Shown: positions 1 to 9,120 of the stretch, piece by piece
Layout of the letters: the number at the start of each line of letters is the position of its first letter
Numbering within the stretch: the first letter of the stretch is position 1
Origin: Bradyrhizobium sp. AZCC 1693
GTDB taxonomy: Bacteria > Pseudomonadota > Alphaproteobacteria > Rhizobiales > Xanthobacteraceae
Direction: 5' to 3'
DNA: 64,000 nt
Assembly: GCF_036924745.1 (NCBI RefSeq)
Contig: NZ_JAZHSD010000001.1
Coordinates: 5,766,001 to 5,830,000, forward strand
Made by a program: the position numbers and the translations under genes
Notes under the pieces: model-generated
The model's input: only the letters and a program-made list of their open reading frames with translations
The model's database searches: none
What the model was told of the DNA's origin: nothing

Positions 1-84
1 CGGATCGTCCCGCGTGAAGCCGTGGGGTCGCACCCGCATTTTGCGTCGGCCGACAAACTCCACGATGCATGATCGTTTTCAACC

Positions 85-387
85 TTACATAACCGCGATC
101 GCTCTATAGAGTTCACCTGAGAGCGCGTTGATTTGCTTGAGGGTGAGCGGCTTGGGGCCAGCGCGGAGTGCGGCCATTGTGCGCTCTACCTGTGCAGCCA
201 CCTCGGGACACTTCGCCTTAGCGGCAGCGCGATCCGCTGTCCGGAGGGGATTGCTGATGTGGTCCTTGTACCAGTTCGGTGGTCGCTTATCGTTTGGCAG
301 CTTCGCCAAGATCGCTTGAACATCAGCCGGTATACGCTTTCGAAAGTACCAGTTGTCGGAGCCGAGACGTTTAGTAGGGCAGGCCAT
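85..387 (-). pseudogene. Truncated phage-type integrase (N-terminal fragment)
   Basis: About 100 residues survive. They begin MACPTKR and include the segment NWYFRKRIPADVQAIL, which resembles the N-terminal DNA-binding part of tyrosine-type integrases common in rhizobial islands. A full integrase would need several hundred more residues including the catalytic R-H-R-Y region. Here a TAA follows codon 100 and no catalytic region is visible in the remaining 84 bases. The start lies about 90 bases from the 3' end of tRNA-Thr on the same strand, the usual position for an island integrase that used the tRNA as attachment site. An in-frame ATG seven codons upstream is possible. Family assignment is by recognition, not by search. 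Confidence 0.65.
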
Positions 388-477
388 TCGGAGACCATCG
401 CGCAACACCCGGTGTGTATCAGGCGCGGTGCGAAATGCTCAAATTGTTCAGCAAGTGCTGAAGTTCATTGGAAAAAA

Positions 478-552
478 TGGTGCTGCCAGACAGGATTGAA
501 CTGTCGACCTCTCCATTACCAATGGAGTGCTCTACCACTGAGCTACGGCAGC
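478..552 (-). tRNA. tRNA-Thr (anticodon GGT)
   Basis: The minus strand folds as a full cloverleaf. The acceptor GCTGCCG pairs with TGGCAGC (one G-T pair), the D arm is GCTC-AGTGGTAGA-GCAC, and the anticodon stem CCA/TGG carries loop TTGGTAA with anticodon GGT. The T arm contains the TTCAATCC loop, and CCA is encoded at 478-480. It decodes ACC/ACT. The integrase fragment next to its 3' end suggests it has served as an integration site. Confidence 0.95.
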
Positions 553-865
553 ATGCCCGGTATTTGGGGGAATCGGCCCAAACGGCCGCCCACTAGGCGG
601 CCGGTTCTTGCCACAAGGACCCCTCTGGCGCAAGCACGCGCGCGGGCCCTGAAGGGCCTAAAATCGTCAAAAATCGGCGCTGAGGATCGCGACATCAGGC
701 AATTCGGCAAGTTTGGGCCTTACTCTGGTTCCCGATCCCGGCCCAAGCCGCCGAATCGCCGATGTGCCGGGCGCGCGGTTGCAGTATGGATGATCGAACC
801 CGCCATCTTCCGGCGCCGGCGTCCCGGACGTCGTTTCGATCAAGGCGTGCTCGACGGTACTAGCG
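553..865. other. Intergenic, no gene seen
   Basis: Just over 300 bases between tRNA-Thr and the small ORF at 866. It holds one perfect 7-bp hairpin (GGCCGCC/GGCGGCC, 584-602) without a T tract. Nothing else was recognised. The promoter of the minus-strand tRNA should lie here, but I cannot place it with confidence. Confidence 0.5.
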
Positions 866-1060
866 ATGAAAGACAATCAAGATAGGGCTGCGGGAAAGAC
901 CGGCGCGGATGTGAAGGATTCACGACGGGACCGGCTAAAGCTGGCGTTGCGCGAAAATCTCAAGCGGCGAAAGTCGCAGGCGCGGGGCCGCGACGAGGCG
1001 AGCGCATCTTCCGAAAACGCCGATGCCTCCCTAGATGACGCCGGCGGAGAAAAGCCTTAA
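866..1060 (+). CDS. Small basic conserved hypothetical protein (64 aa)
   Basis: The sequence is highly charged, with a basic central stretch (RDRLKLALRENLKRRKSQAR) and an acidic tail. There is no signal peptide or membrane segment. Proteins of this shape and motif recur in Bradyrhizobium close to murA, but I know of no function. The ATG at 866 is the only reasonable start and lacks a strong Shine-Dalgarno. The basic, probably helical centre might bind nucleic acid, but that is speculation. Confidence 0.6.
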   Translation: MKDNQDRAAGKTGADVKDSRRDRLKLALRENLKRRKSQARGRDEASASSENADASLDDAGGEKP

Positions 1061-1149
1061 GCCGATAGCGCAGCGGGAAATCCCGATCGCTCGCCGGGTT
1101 GCATGGCTCGCTCTCTGCTCGGTTCTGTTTCTTTTTTAGGCGGCGACAA

Positions 1150-2856
1150 ATGAGTGCAGACATCACGGCCGATCCGGCGATCGGCGCGGCTTCCCTCGCG
1201 TTTCCCCGTCACGAACAGACATTTCCGACGCTCGCGCATCACGAAATCGAAAGGATGCGCCGGTTCGGGCAACTACGAACATATAAGGACGGCGAAGCCC
1301 TGTTTGAGACCGGCAAGGTCGGCCCCGGCATGTTCGTGGTGCTGTCCGGCACGGTCGCGATCACCCAGCGCGATGGCCTTGGCCATGTCACCCCGGTCAT
1401 CGACCAGAGCGTGGGGCAGTTTCTGGCCGAGATCGGCCAGCTCTCCGGCCGCGTCGCGCTGGTCGACGGCCATGCCGAGGGCGACGTCGAAACGCTGCTG
1501 ATCCCGCCGGATCAATTGCGCGCGCTACTGGTCGCGGAAGCCGAACTCGGCGAGCGCATCATGCGCGCGCTGATCCTGCGCCGGGTCAGCCTGATCCAGG
1601 GCGGCGTCGGCGGCCCGGTGCTGATCGGCCCGGCTTCGCTTGGCGACACGGCGCGGCTGCAGAATTTCCTGGTGCGCAACGGCCAGCCGCACCACGTGCT
1701 CGATCCCGTAACCGACAAGGACGCCGCCGATCTGGTGGCGCGCTACTCGCCCTCGCGCGCCGATCTGCCACTGGTAGTGTGCCCCGATGGCACCGTGTTG
1801 CGCAATCCGTCTGAGACTTCGCTGGCGCTGGCGGTGGGGATGATCACCAACCAGGCGCATGAGAAGCTCTACGACGTCGCCGTCGTCGGGAGCGGTCCCG
1901 CCGGCCTGGCCACCGCGGTCTATGCCGCGTCCGAAGGATTGTCGGTCGCGGTGTTCGATGCGCGGGCCTTCGGCGGCCAGGCCGGCGCCAGCGCGCGCAT
2001 TGAAAACTATCTGGGATTTCCGACCGGCATTTCCGGGCAGGCGCTCACCGGCCGCGCCTACACCCAGGCGCAAAAATTCGGCGCGGACATGCTGATTCCG
2101 GTTTCGATCAGGTCGCTGGATTGCTCGCAGCGCGACGGCGCGTTCGCGCTGGCGACCGAATGCGGGCAGTCGTTGCGCGCCAAATCCATCGTGGTGGCGA
2201 GCGGGGCGCGTTACCGGCGGCCGGGAATCGAAAATCTCGACGCCTTCGAAGGCCGCGGCGTCTGGTACTGGGCTTCACCGATCGAGGCCAAGCTGTGCGT
2301 GGGCCAGGACGTCGTATTGGTCGGCGGAGGCAATTCCGCAGGGCAGGCCGCGGTGTTTCTGTCCGGCCATGCGCGCAAGGTCTACATGATCATCCGCGGC
2401 GGCGGGCTCGGGGCCAGCATGTCGCGCTATCTGATCGAGCGCATCGAAGCGGCGCCCAATATCGAACTGATATTCAACGCCGAGGTGATTGGGGTCGAAG
2501 GCGGCGGGGATGGATCGCTCGAACGCGTGCGCTGGAAGAGCCGGCTGGCCCCCGAGCAGCACAGTTTCGATGTCCGTAACCTGTTTCTGTTCGTCGGCGC
2601 CGATCCGGCCACCCGTTGGCTGGACGGCTGCGGCGTGACGCTCGACCGGGCGGGTTTTGTGGTGACGGGGGCGCAGTCCGAACAGAATCAAGGCCGCCCG
2701 GTACCGACGCTGGAAACCTCGGTGCCCGGCGTGTTCGCGGTCGGCGACGTGCGCGCCGGCTCGGTCAAGCGCGTCGGCGGTGCGATCGGCGAGGGCGCAC
2801 AGGTGGTGGCGGCGCTGCACGGCTATCTGGCCGATGCCATGAAGCCGTCGCTATGA
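1150..2856 (+). CDS. Cyclic-nucleotide-binding domain fused to thioredoxin-reductase-like FAD oxidoreductase
   Basis: 568 aa. Residues ~25-135 form a Crp-type cyclic-nucleotide-binding fold (GEALFETG..GPGMFVVLSG). Residues ~245-560 are a two-dinucleotide flavoprotein of the thioredoxin reductase family: FAD motif GSGPAGLATA at 247, NAD(P) motif GGGNSAGQA near 392, and C-terminal VFAVGDVRAG. The redox-active CxxC between them in true thioredoxin reductases is absent; the region reads YWASPIEA. It is therefore unlikely to reduce thioredoxin by the usual route. I chose ATG 1150 because the upstream in-frame ATG at 1099 adds a poor, unconserved-looking extension. The next gene, 51 bases downstream, encodes a UBP zinc finger, suggesting an operon. 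A cyclic-nucleotide-gated or allosteric flavoenzyme is inferred. Confidence 0.9.
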   Translation: MSADITADPAIGAASLAFPRHEQTFPTLAHHEIERMRRFGQLRTYKDGEALFETGKVGPGMFVVLSGTVAITQRDGLGHVTPVIDQSVGQFLAEIGQLSGRVALVDGHAEGDVETLLIPPDQLRALLVAEAELGERIMRALILRRVSLIQGGVGGPVLIGPASLGDTARLQNFLVRNGQPHHVLDPVTDKDAADLVARYSPSRADLPLVVCPDGTVLRNPSETSLALAVGMITNQAHEKLYDVAVVGSGPAGLATAVYAASEGLSVAVFDARAFGGQAGASARIENYLGFPTGISGQALTGRAYTQAQKFGADMLIPVSIRSLDCSQRDGAFALATECGQSLRAKSIVVASGARYRRPGIENLDAFEGRGVWYWASPIEAKLCVGQDVVLVGGGNSAGQAAVFLSGHARKVYMIIRGGGLGASMSRYLIERIEAAPNIELIFNAEVIGVEGGGDGSLERVRWKSRLAPEQHSFDVRNLFLFVGADPATRWLDGCGVTLDRAGFVVTGAQSEQNQGRPVPTLETSVPGVFAVGDVRAGSVKRVGGAIGEGAQVVAALHGYLADAMKPSL

Positions 2857-2907
2857 TGCGGCGTATTGACGGGTGCCAATACGCAAAGACGCGCGAGGTA
2901 TGAAGCG

Positions 2908-3219
2908 GTGACAAAAAAGGGCTGCAGCCACATCGCCGGCATTCAAACGGTGACGCCGAGCGCGCTCGGCTGCGAGGAATGCCTGAAAAGCGGAAGCCAG
3001 TGGCTGCATTTGCGGATCTGCCGCACCTGCGGCCATGTCGGCTGCTGCGACGATTCGCCGAACAAGCATGCGACCGCGCATTTCCATGCCACCGGCTATC
3101 CCGTGATCGAAGGCTACGATCCGCCGGAAGGCTGGGGCTGGTGCTATGTCGACGAAGTGCTGTTTGACTTATCGCACCGCAAGACGCCGCATAACGGTCC
3201 GATCCCGCGCTATTACTAA
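2908..3219 (+). CDS. UBP-type zinc-finger protein
   Basis: 103 aa. The Cys/His pattern of a ubiquitin-hydrolase-type zinc finger is complete: GCSH, CEEC, CRTCGHVGCCD, then HATAHFHATGYPVI and an aromatic-rich end (GWGWCYVDE). In eukaryotes this domain binds the free C-terminal Gly-Gly of ubiquitin; in bacteria its partner is generally unknown. I chose GTG 2908 because GAGG lies 9 bases upstream. A TTG at 2866 would add 14 unremarkable residues. It follows the cNMP-flavoprotein by 51 bases and is probably co-transcribed. Domain call is firm; function unknown. Confidence 0.88.
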   Translation: MTKKGCSHIAGIQTVTPSALGCEECLKSGSQWLHLRICRTCGHVGCCDDSPNKHATAHFHATGYPVIEGYDPPEGWGWCYVDEVLFDLSHRKTPHNGPIPRYY

Positions 3220-3410
3220 ATTTGATTTGGTCGCGTCGCCTCCGCCGTCGTTTGTGACATCAGTGCAAATATTTCGTGCATCATACAACTTTCGTTGATG
3301 TGTCTTCATTCACGCACATGCCTGCATTGCCGACGCCGCACGCGATGCGTGTGGAAATTTTCCATGACGCGTCGTAACCTTTAGAAGGTTTCCAACGGAG
3401 GGGGCGCATC

Positions 3411-3923
3411 ATGATTTTGGGTATGAGTTTGGTCACATTTGTTCTCGTGCATGTCGTCATCAGCCTGATCGGGATCGTTGCGGGAATCATCGTGATGTTC
3501 GGGATGCTCGGCTCGAAGCGGATGCCGGGCCTGACCGCGATCTTCCTTTTGTTCACGATCCTGACCAGCGCTACAGGTTTCCTGATTCCACCGCTGCTGT
3601 TGGAGAAGACGTTGCCGTCCCACATGGTCGGCCTTCTCTCGCTGGTTCTGCTGGCGATCGCCTGTTTTGCGCTTTACGGCATGACGCTCACCGGTGCCTG
3701 GCGCTGGATCTACGCGCTGACTGCGCTGGTCTCGCTCTACCTCAACGTGTTCGTGCTGGTGATCCAGTCCTTCCTGAAGGTGCCGGCGCTGCATGCGCTG
3801 GCGCCGAGCGTGCCGCCGGCCGAGCCGCCGTTCGCCGTCGCCCAGGGCATCGTGCTGGTATTCTTCGTCGTCGTGATAACAGGCGTGATCCGGCGATACC
3901 GACCGGCCCCGACATACACTTGA
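3411..3923 (+). CDS. Small integral membrane protein
   Basis: 170 aa with about five hydrophobic segments (residues ~5-30, 40-62, 72-92, 98-122, 143-162) and short loops. The start ATG follows a purine-rich GGAGGGGG. No catalytic or transport motif is seen, and I do not recognise the family beyond 'conserved rhizobial membrane protein'. It is separated by 190 bases from the zinc-finger gene, and that gap shows nothing clear. Confidence 0.75.
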   Translation: MILGMSLVTFVLVHVVISLIGIVAGIIVMFGMLGSKRMPGLTAIFLLFTILTSATGFLIPPLLLEKTLPSHMVGLLSLVLLAIACFALYGMTLTGAWRWIYALTALVSLYLNVFVLVIQSFLKVPALHALAPSVPPAEPPFAVAQGIVLVFFVVVITGVIRRYRPAPTYT

Positions 3924-4036
3924 CCGGTTTCGCCTTTAGGCGGCGACCCCTGAATCTCAGTCAGCGACGTCCAGATTCCGGGTCCGCGCGAAGTCGCGTG
4001 TCCCGAAATGACGACTTAACAAGAGGAGAAATTCCC

Positions 4037-4861
4037 ATGCCCACCATCACGACCAAAGACGGCGTCGAGATATTCTACAAGGACTGGGGCAAGGGTCAGC
4101 CCATCGTGTTCAGCCACGGCTGGCCGCTGTCGGCCGACGACTGGGACACGCAGATGATTTTCTTCGTCAACAACGGCTTCCGCGTCATCGCCCACGACCG
4201 CCGCGGCCATGGCCGGTCCAGCCAGGTGGCCGACGGCCATGACATGGATCATTATGCGGATGATCTCGCGGCGCTGACGGCGCATCTCGACCTGAAGAAC
4301 GCGGTTCACGTCGGTCATTCCACCGGCGGCGGCGAGGTGGTGCATTATATCGCTCGCCACGGCGAGAGCCGGGTGGCGAAGGCCGCCATCCTCAGCGCAG
4401 TCCCGCCGCTGATGGTGCAGACGGCGGCCAATCCGGGCGGGCTGCCGAAATCGGTGTTCGACGACTTGCAGGCGCAGCTCGCCGCCAACCGCTCGGAATT
4501 CTATCGCGCGCTGCCGTCGGGTCCGTTCTATGGCTACAACCGGCCGGGCGCGAAGCCCTCGGAGGCCGTCATCGAGAACTGGTGGCGTCAGGGCATGATG
4601 GGCGGCGCCAAGGCGCACTACGACGGCATCGTCGCCTTCTCGCAGACCGATTTCACCGAAGACCTCAAGAAGATCACCGTGCCCGTGCTGGTGATGCATG
4701 GCGACGACGATCAGATCGTGCCGTACGAGGACTCCGCGCCGTTGTCGGCGAAGTTGTTGAAGAACGGGACGCTGAAGACATACAAGGGCTTTCCGCACGG
4801 CATGCCCACCACGGAAGCGGCGACGATCAACGCCGACTTGCTCGCGTTCATCAAGGGATGA
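4037..4861 (+). CDS. Alpha/beta hydrolase, non-haem chloroperoxidase/arylesterase type
   Basis: 274 aa, typical length. The nucleophile elbow GHSTGGG places Ser95. The acid lies in [13 protein letters not shown] and the His in GFPHGMP near the C-terminus, so the Ser-Asp-His triad is complete. The oxyanion region [12 protein letters not shown] matches the cofactor-free haloperoxidase/esterase group. ATG 4037 is preceded by AAGAGGAG at ideal distance. Likely a cytosolic esterase or perhydrolase; the physiological substrate is unknown. The stop overlaps an ATG (ATGA, 4858) that could start the next gene, indicating coupled translation. Confidence 0.9.
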   Translation: MPTITTKDGVEIFYKDWGKGQPIVFSHGWPLSADDWDTQMIFFVNNGFRVIAHDRRGHGRSSQVADGHDMDHYADDLAALTAHLDLKNAVHVGHSTGGGEVVHYIARHGESRVAKAAILSAVPPLMVQTAANPGGLPKSVFDDLQAQLAANRSEFYRALPSGPFYGYNRPGAKPSEAVIENWWRQGMMGGAKAHYDGIVAFSQTDFTEDLKKITVPVLVMHGDDDQIVPYEDSAPLSAKLLKNGTLKTYKGFPHGMPTTEAATINADLLAFIKG

Positions 4862-4878
4862 GCGGAGCGCACCCTGGC

Positions 4879-5538
4879 ATGAAGGTGATCCTGTTCGGCG
4901 CCACCGGCATGGTCGGGCAGGGTGTCCTGCGCGAATGCCTTGTCGATGCCGGTGTCGAGCGTGTGCTCGCGGTCGGGCGCAGCCCGACCGGGATGCAGCA
5001 GGCCAAGCTGCATGAAATCCTGCACGACAATTTCACGGATTTCTCCGCGATCGAATCCCAGCTTGCGGGATACGATGCCTGCTTCTTCTGCCTCGGCGTC
5101 TCCTCGGTCGGCATGGACGCGGAGCGTTACCGGCATCTGACCTACGACGTCACCATGGCCGCGGCGACGACGCTCGCGCGGCTCAACCCCGGCATGGTCT
5201 TCACCTACGTCACCGGCAAAAGCACCGACTCAAGCGAGCAGGGCCCGGTGCGCTGGGCGCGGGTCAAGGGCAAGACCGAGAACGACCTGCTCAAGCTGCC
5301 GTTCAAGGCGGCCTACATGTTCCGGCCCGCCGGCATCCAGCCGTTGCATGGCGTCCGGTCGAAGACTGGCTGGGTAAATGCGGTCTATGTCGTCGCGGCG
5401 CCGCTGCTGTCGTATCTCGCCCGCACCGCGCCGAAATACATGACCACCAGCGAGCAACTCGGCCGCGCCATGATCAAGGTGGCGCGCGACGGGTATCCGA
5501 AGCCGATACTTGAGAGCGAAGATATCAACGCGATTTAG
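4879..5538 (+). CDS. NAD(P)-binding atypical SDR / epimerase-like protein
   Basis: 219 aa starting MKVILFGATGMVGQGVLREC, a Rossmann fold with GATGMVG dinucleotide motif. It has the shape of short NAD(P)-binding 'atypical SDR' proteins, and an YVTGKSTDSS segment stands where the active-site Ser/Tyr region would be. I chose ATG 4879 because the Rossmann strand begins there. ATG 4858, overlapping the previous stop, adds seven residues and is the alternative. Co-transcription with the hydrolase is likely; substrate unknown. Confidence 0.82.
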   Translation: MKVILFGATGMVGQGVLRECLVDAGVERVLAVGRSPTGMQQAKLHEILHDNFTDFSAIESQLAGYDACFFCLGVSSVGMDAERYRHLTYDVTMAAATTLARLNPGMVFTYVTGKSTDSSEQGPVRWARVKGKTENDLLKLPFKAAYMFRPAGIQPLHGVRSKTGWVNAVYVVAAPLLSYLARTAPKYMTTSEQLGRAMIKVARDGYPKPILESEDINAI

Positions 5539-5557
5539 GCGTCCGTCATTTCTCTCC

Positions 5558-5720
5558 CGTCATTCCGGGGCGCGACGCAGTCGCGAGCTTTGACGTGCAA
5601 TTGCACGTCAGGGAACCCATCCGGCCACAGCGGCGGTGGTCAAATGGATTCTTCGATGTGCACTCCGATGTGCAATTGCACATCACAGCTCGCCGCTTCG
5701 CGTCGCCCCGGAATGACGGC
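5558..5720. repeat. Long palindromic intergenic repeat with two GTGCAATTGCAC cores
   Basis: The ends are inverted copies: CGTCATTCCGGGGCG near 5558 and CGCCCCGGAATGACGG ending at 5719. Inside are two perfect palindromes: TGACGTGCAATTGCACGTCA (5591-5610) and GATGTGCAATTGCACATC (5667-5684). The arms differ between the two in a compensated way. The element looks like a dispersed hairpin-forming repeat, not a gene. It fills most of the gap before murA. Confidence 0.8.
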
Positions 5721-5808
5721 TGTGGCTCGACCCCATCAAATCGCCGCAAATGTCGCCGCTTCTGCCGTCGAGGCGCAGGCATGAATTGCGCATCGCAAGG
5801 GGGGTCGC

Positions 5809-7098
5809 ATGGACCGCATTCGTATTGTCGGCGGCAGCAAGCTCAACGGCACCATTGCCATCTCGGGCGCGAAAAATGCCGCGCTTCCCCTGATGATCGC
5901 AGCCCTGCTCACGGAGGAAACGCTGATCCTCGACAACGTGCCGCGGCTAGCCGACGTCGCGCAGTTGCAGCGCATCCTTGGCAACCACGGCGTCGACATC
6001 ATGTCCGCGGGCAAGCGGCCCGGCGACCGCCAATATCAGGGCCAGACCCTGCATATCTCGGCGGCCGACATCATCGACACCACGGCGCCTTATGATCTGG
6101 TGTCGCGGATGCGCGCCAGCTTCTGGGTGATCGCGCCCTTGCTGGCGCGGATGCACGAGGCAAAAGTCTCGCTGCCGGGCGGCTGCGCCATCGGCACGCG
6201 GCCGGTCGATCTCCTGATCATGGCGCTCGAAAAACTCGGCGCCGAGCTCACCATCGACGGCGGCTATGTGGTCGCGACGGCGCCGGGCGGCCTGCGCGGT
6301 GCGGGAATCGATTTCCCCAAGGTGACGGTGAGCGGCACCCACGTCGCGTTGATGGCGGCAACGCTTGCGAAGGGCACGACCATCATCACCAACGCCGCCC
6401 GCGAGCCCGAAATCGTCGACGTCGCCGATTGCCTCAACAAGATGGGGGCGCGGATCACGGGCGCCGGCTCGACCAGGATCGTGGTCGAGGGCGTCGAGAA
6501 GCTGCACGGCGCGAGGCATAACGTGTTGCCTGACCGGATCGAGGCTGGAACCTATGCGATGGCGGTCGCCATGACCGGCGGCGACGTGCAGCTTTCCGGG
6601 GCGCGTCCCGAATTGCTGCAGTCGGCGCTCGACGTGCTGACGCAGGCCGGCGCCGATATCACCGTCAACAATGACGGCATCAGGGTCGCCCGCAATGGCG
6701 CCGTGATCCGGCCGGTCACGGTCTCGACCGCGCCGTTCCCGGGCTTTCCGACCGATCTGCAGGCGCAATTGATGGCGCTGATGGCCTGCGCCGGCGGTTC
6801 CTCGCAGATCACCGAGACGATCTTCGAGAACCGTTTCATGCATGTCCAGGAACTGGCGCGGTTCGGCGCGCGTATATCACTGGATGGCGAAACCGCGACC
6901 ATCGACGGCACCGCAAAACTGCGCGGCGCGCCTGTCATGGCGACGGATCTGCGCGCCTCGGTGTCGCTGGTGATCGCAGGGCTTGCCGCCGAGGGTGAAA
7001 CCATGGTCAACCGTATCTATCACCTGGATCGCGGTTTCGAACGGCTTGAGGAAAAACTCTCGGCCTGCGGCGCGTCGATCCAGCGCATCAGCGATTAA
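5809..7098 (+). CDS. murA: UDP-N-acetylglucosamine 1-carboxyvinyltransferase
   Basis: 429 aa, the normal MurA length. It catalyses enolpyruvyl transfer from phosphoenolpyruvate to UDP-GlcNAc, the first committed cytoplasmic step of peptidoglycan synthesis and the fosfomycin target. The N-terminus ([20 protein letters not shown]) and [11 protein letters not shown] are characteristic. The active-site Cys lies at residue 126 in [14 protein letters not shown], so fosfomycin should be able to react. The start follows AAGGGGGGTCGC. It heads the conserved murA-DUF2948-hisD-UPF0262-phosphatase run of Rhizobiales. Confidence 0.98.
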   Translation: MDRIRIVGGSKLNGTIAISGAKNAALPLMIAALLTEETLILDNVPRLADVAQLQRILGNHGVDIMSAGKRPGDRQYQGQTLHISAADIIDTTAPYDLVSRMRASFWVIAPLLARMHEAKVSLPGGCAIGTRPVDLLIMALEKLGAELTIDGGYVVATAPGGLRGAGIDFPKVTVSGTHVALMAATLAKGTTIITNAAREPEIVDVADCLNKMGARITGAGSTRIVVEGVEKLHGARHNVLPDRIEAGTYAMAVAMTGGDVQLSGARPELLQSALDVLTQAGADITVNNDGIRVARNGAVIRPVTVSTAPFPGFPTDLQAQLMALMACAGGSSQITETIFENRFMHVQELARFGARISLDGETATIDGTAKLRGAPVMATDLRASVSLVIAGLAAEGETMVNRIYHLDRGFERLEEKLSACGASIQRISD

Positions 7099-7104
7099 CG
7101 CGCT

Positions 7105-7141
7105 ATCCCGCAAAAGTGGGTACCGGTTTTGCGATTGGGAT
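7105..7141. repeat. Short alphaproteobacterial palindrome (AAAAGTGGGTACCGGTTTT type)
   Basis: ATCCCGCAAAA is mirrored by TTTTGCGATTGGGAT around a GTACC centre, directly after the murA stop. This palindrome type is very common between genes of rhizobial genomes. It may act as a weak terminator or mRNA stabiliser for murA. Confidence 0.7.
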
Positions 7142-7172
7142 ACGCGCGAATCAAAGGTAAGGATTTCTGTGA

Positions 7173-7628
7173 ATGCCGGCGCCCGATCCGCTCAAACTGA
7201 TTGCGCTCGACGCCGACGATCTCGCGGTCATCTCGGCCCATGTGCAGGACGCCCGCGTCCTGGCGTCCGACATCGTCTGGCGGCAGGACGAAAAGCGGCT
7301 GGTGGTCGGCATCGACCGGCTGGACTGGGAGCAGACGTTATCGGGCGGAACCGAGCCGCGGCGTTCGATCGCGGCGCTGCGCTTCGACCGCGTCCTGGCC
7401 TGCAAGTCGCGCAACATCGATCTGGCGCAGCCGAAGGCGGTGCTGGAACTGGTCGGGATCGAATTCCATCCGGGCGAGGCCCCCGGCGGCAGCGCGCTTT
7501 TGCTGTTCAGCCATGGCGAGGCGCTGCGGCTGGACGTCGAATGCCTGGAATGCGAGCTGACCGACCTCGGTGCCGACGACCTCGGCACCAGCGACCTCGC
7601 CATCGCCCCTCTGGGGCCGGAGGGGTGA
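7173..7628 (+). CDS. DUF2948 family protein
   Basis: 151 aa. The start PDPLKLIALDADDLAVISAH and WRQDEKRLVVGIDRLDWE are typical of DUF2948, a small family found next to murA/hisD in Rhizobiales. No signal peptide, no membrane segment and no catalytic motif are visible. Function is unknown; conserved position suggests a housekeeping role. The C-terminal Asp/Gly-rich tail after residue 130 is probably unstructured. Confidence 0.88.
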   Translation: MPAPDPLKLIALDADDLAVISAHVQDARVLASDIVWRQDEKRLVVGIDRLDWEQTLSGGTEPRRSIAALRFDRVLACKSRNIDLAQPKAVLELVGIEFHPGEAPGGSALLLFSHGEALRLDVECLECELTDLGADDLGTSDLAIAPLGPEG

Positions 7629-7638
7629 TTCCGCAGCC

Positions 7639-7736
7639 GTAGGGTGGGCAAAGGCGCACTTCGCGCCGTGCCCACCATCTCGACCGCCGGAAGAGAGGCA
7701 TTTGGTGGGCTCGCTTTCCGCTCAGCCCACCCTACG
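7639..7736. repeat. Palindromic repeat, GTAGGGTGGGC family (copy 1)
   Basis: GTAGGGTGGGC at 7639 is mirrored by GCCCACCCTAC ending at 7735. Inner arms GTGCCCACCAT and TTTGGTGGGC also pair. A second member lies at 55812-55906 with the same ends and a different middle. It sits between DUF2948 and hisD and is probably a dispersed hairpin element. Confidence 0.85.
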
Positions 7737-7824
7737 GGCACTGTTTCCGGGCGGGCAAGGGTTGACGGCCCTTGGCCGCCGCGCCATTGAGCAGGGGCCT
7801 TTCGCTGTCTCTCAGAAAGCCACC

Positions 7825-9120
7825 ATGCCCGTTCGCCTGGATACCAGCAGCGCCGATTTTGGCTCGCTATTCAAGCAATTCCTCGCCGCCAAACGCGAGG
7901 TTTCGACCGATGTCGAGCGTGCCACCCGCGCCATTGTCGATGACGTGGCCGCGCGCGGCGACGCGGCCCTGCTCGAGGCGACCAGGAAATTCGACCGGCT
8001 CGACATCGACGCCTCCGGCCTGCGCGTCGCCGCGGCCGAGATCGATGCCGCGGTCGGGGCCTGCGACACCGCAACCGTCGATGCCCTGAAATTCGCCCGT
8101 GACCGGATCGAGGCATTTCACGAAAGGCAATTGCCGAAGGACGAGCGTTTCACGGATGCGCTGGGCGTCGAGCTCGGCTGGCGCTGGAGCGCGGTCGATG
8201 CGGTCGGCCTCTATGTGCCCGGCGGCACCGCGGCCTATCCGTCCTCGGTGTTGATGAACGCCGTTCCGGCCAGGGTCGCCGGCGTGCCGCGGGTCGTCAT
8301 GGTGGTGCCCTCGCCGGACGGCAAGCTCAATCCGCTGGTGCTGGCCGCGGCACACCTCGGCGGCGTGTCCGAGATCTATCGCGTCGGCGGCGCGCAGGCG
8401 GTGGCCGCATTGGCCTATGGCACCGCGACGATTGCGCCGGTGGCAAAAATCGTCGGTCCGGGGAATGCCTATGTCGCCGCCGCCAAGCGGCTTGTGTTCG
8501 GCAAGGTCGGCATCGACATGATCGCCGGTCCCTCGGAAGTGCTCGTCATTGCCGATGCGACCTCAAATGCCGGCTGGATCGCCGCTGACCTTTTGGCGCA
8601 GGCCGAGCATGATGCGAGCGCGCAGTCGATTTTGATCACCGACAGCGCGGCCCTGGCCGCCGACGTCGCGCGTGCAGTCGAGTCGCAACTGGCGACGCTG
8701 CCCCGCGCCGACATCGCGCGGGCCTCGTGGAACGATTTCGGCGCCATCATCATGGTCAGCAAGCTCGACGAGGCGGTGGAGCTTGCGAATGCGATCGCCG
8801 CCGAGCATCTGGAAATCATGACCGCGGATGCGGAAGCGCTGTCGGCAAAGGTCCGCAACGCCGGCGCGATCTTCCTCGGCCCCCACACACCGGAGGCGAT
8901 CGGCGATTACGTCGGCGGCTCCAACCACGTGCTGCCCACCGCGCGCTCGGCGCGGTTTTCGTCGGGGCTCGGCGTGCTAGACTTCATGAAGCGCACTTCG
9001 ATTCTCAAATGCGGGCCGGACCAGTTGCGCGCGCTGGGGCCTGCCGCGATGACCTTGGGCAAGGCCGAGGGTTTGGATGCCCATTCACGCTCCGTCGGAT
9101 TGCGCCTCAACTTGCCATGA
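7825..9120 (+). CDS. hisD: Histidinol dehydrogenase
   Basis: 431 aa, standard length. It carries out the last two oxidations of histidine biosynthesis, L-histidinol to L-histidine, using NAD and zinc in the cytosol. Hallmarks are [50 protein letters not shown] (zinc-ligand region) and [10 protein letters not shown] chose ATG 7825 as the family start; the open frame extends upstream through the repeat but that part is not hisD-like. The stop overlaps the start of the next gene (ATGA), indicating coupling. Confidence 0.97.
   Translation: MPVRLDTSSADFGSLFKQFLAAKREVSTDVERATRAIVDDVAARGDAALLEATRKFDRLDIDASGLRVAAAEIDAAVGACDTATVDALKFARDRIEAFHERQLPKDERFTDALGVELGWRWSAVDAVGLYVPGGTAAYPSSVLMNAVPARVAGVPRVVMVVPSPDGKLNPLVLAAAHLGGVSEIYRVGGAQAVAALAYGTATIAPVAKIVGPGNAYVAAAKRLVFGKVGIDMIAGPSEVLVIADATSNAGWIAADLLAQAEHDASAQSILITDSAALAADVARAVESQLATLPRADIARASWNDFGAIIMVSKLDEAVELANAIAAEHLEIMTADAEALSAKVRNAGAIFLGPHTPEAIGDYVGGSNHVLPTARSARFSSGLGVLDFMKRTSILKCGPDQLRALGPAAMTLGKAEGLDAHSRSVGLRLNLP

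Noticed and set aside
584..602. Perfect GGCCGCC/GGCGGCC hairpin near tRNA-Thr
   Set aside because: It has no T tract and lies upstream of the minus-strand tRNA, so a terminator role is not supported. It may be chance in GC-rich DNA.
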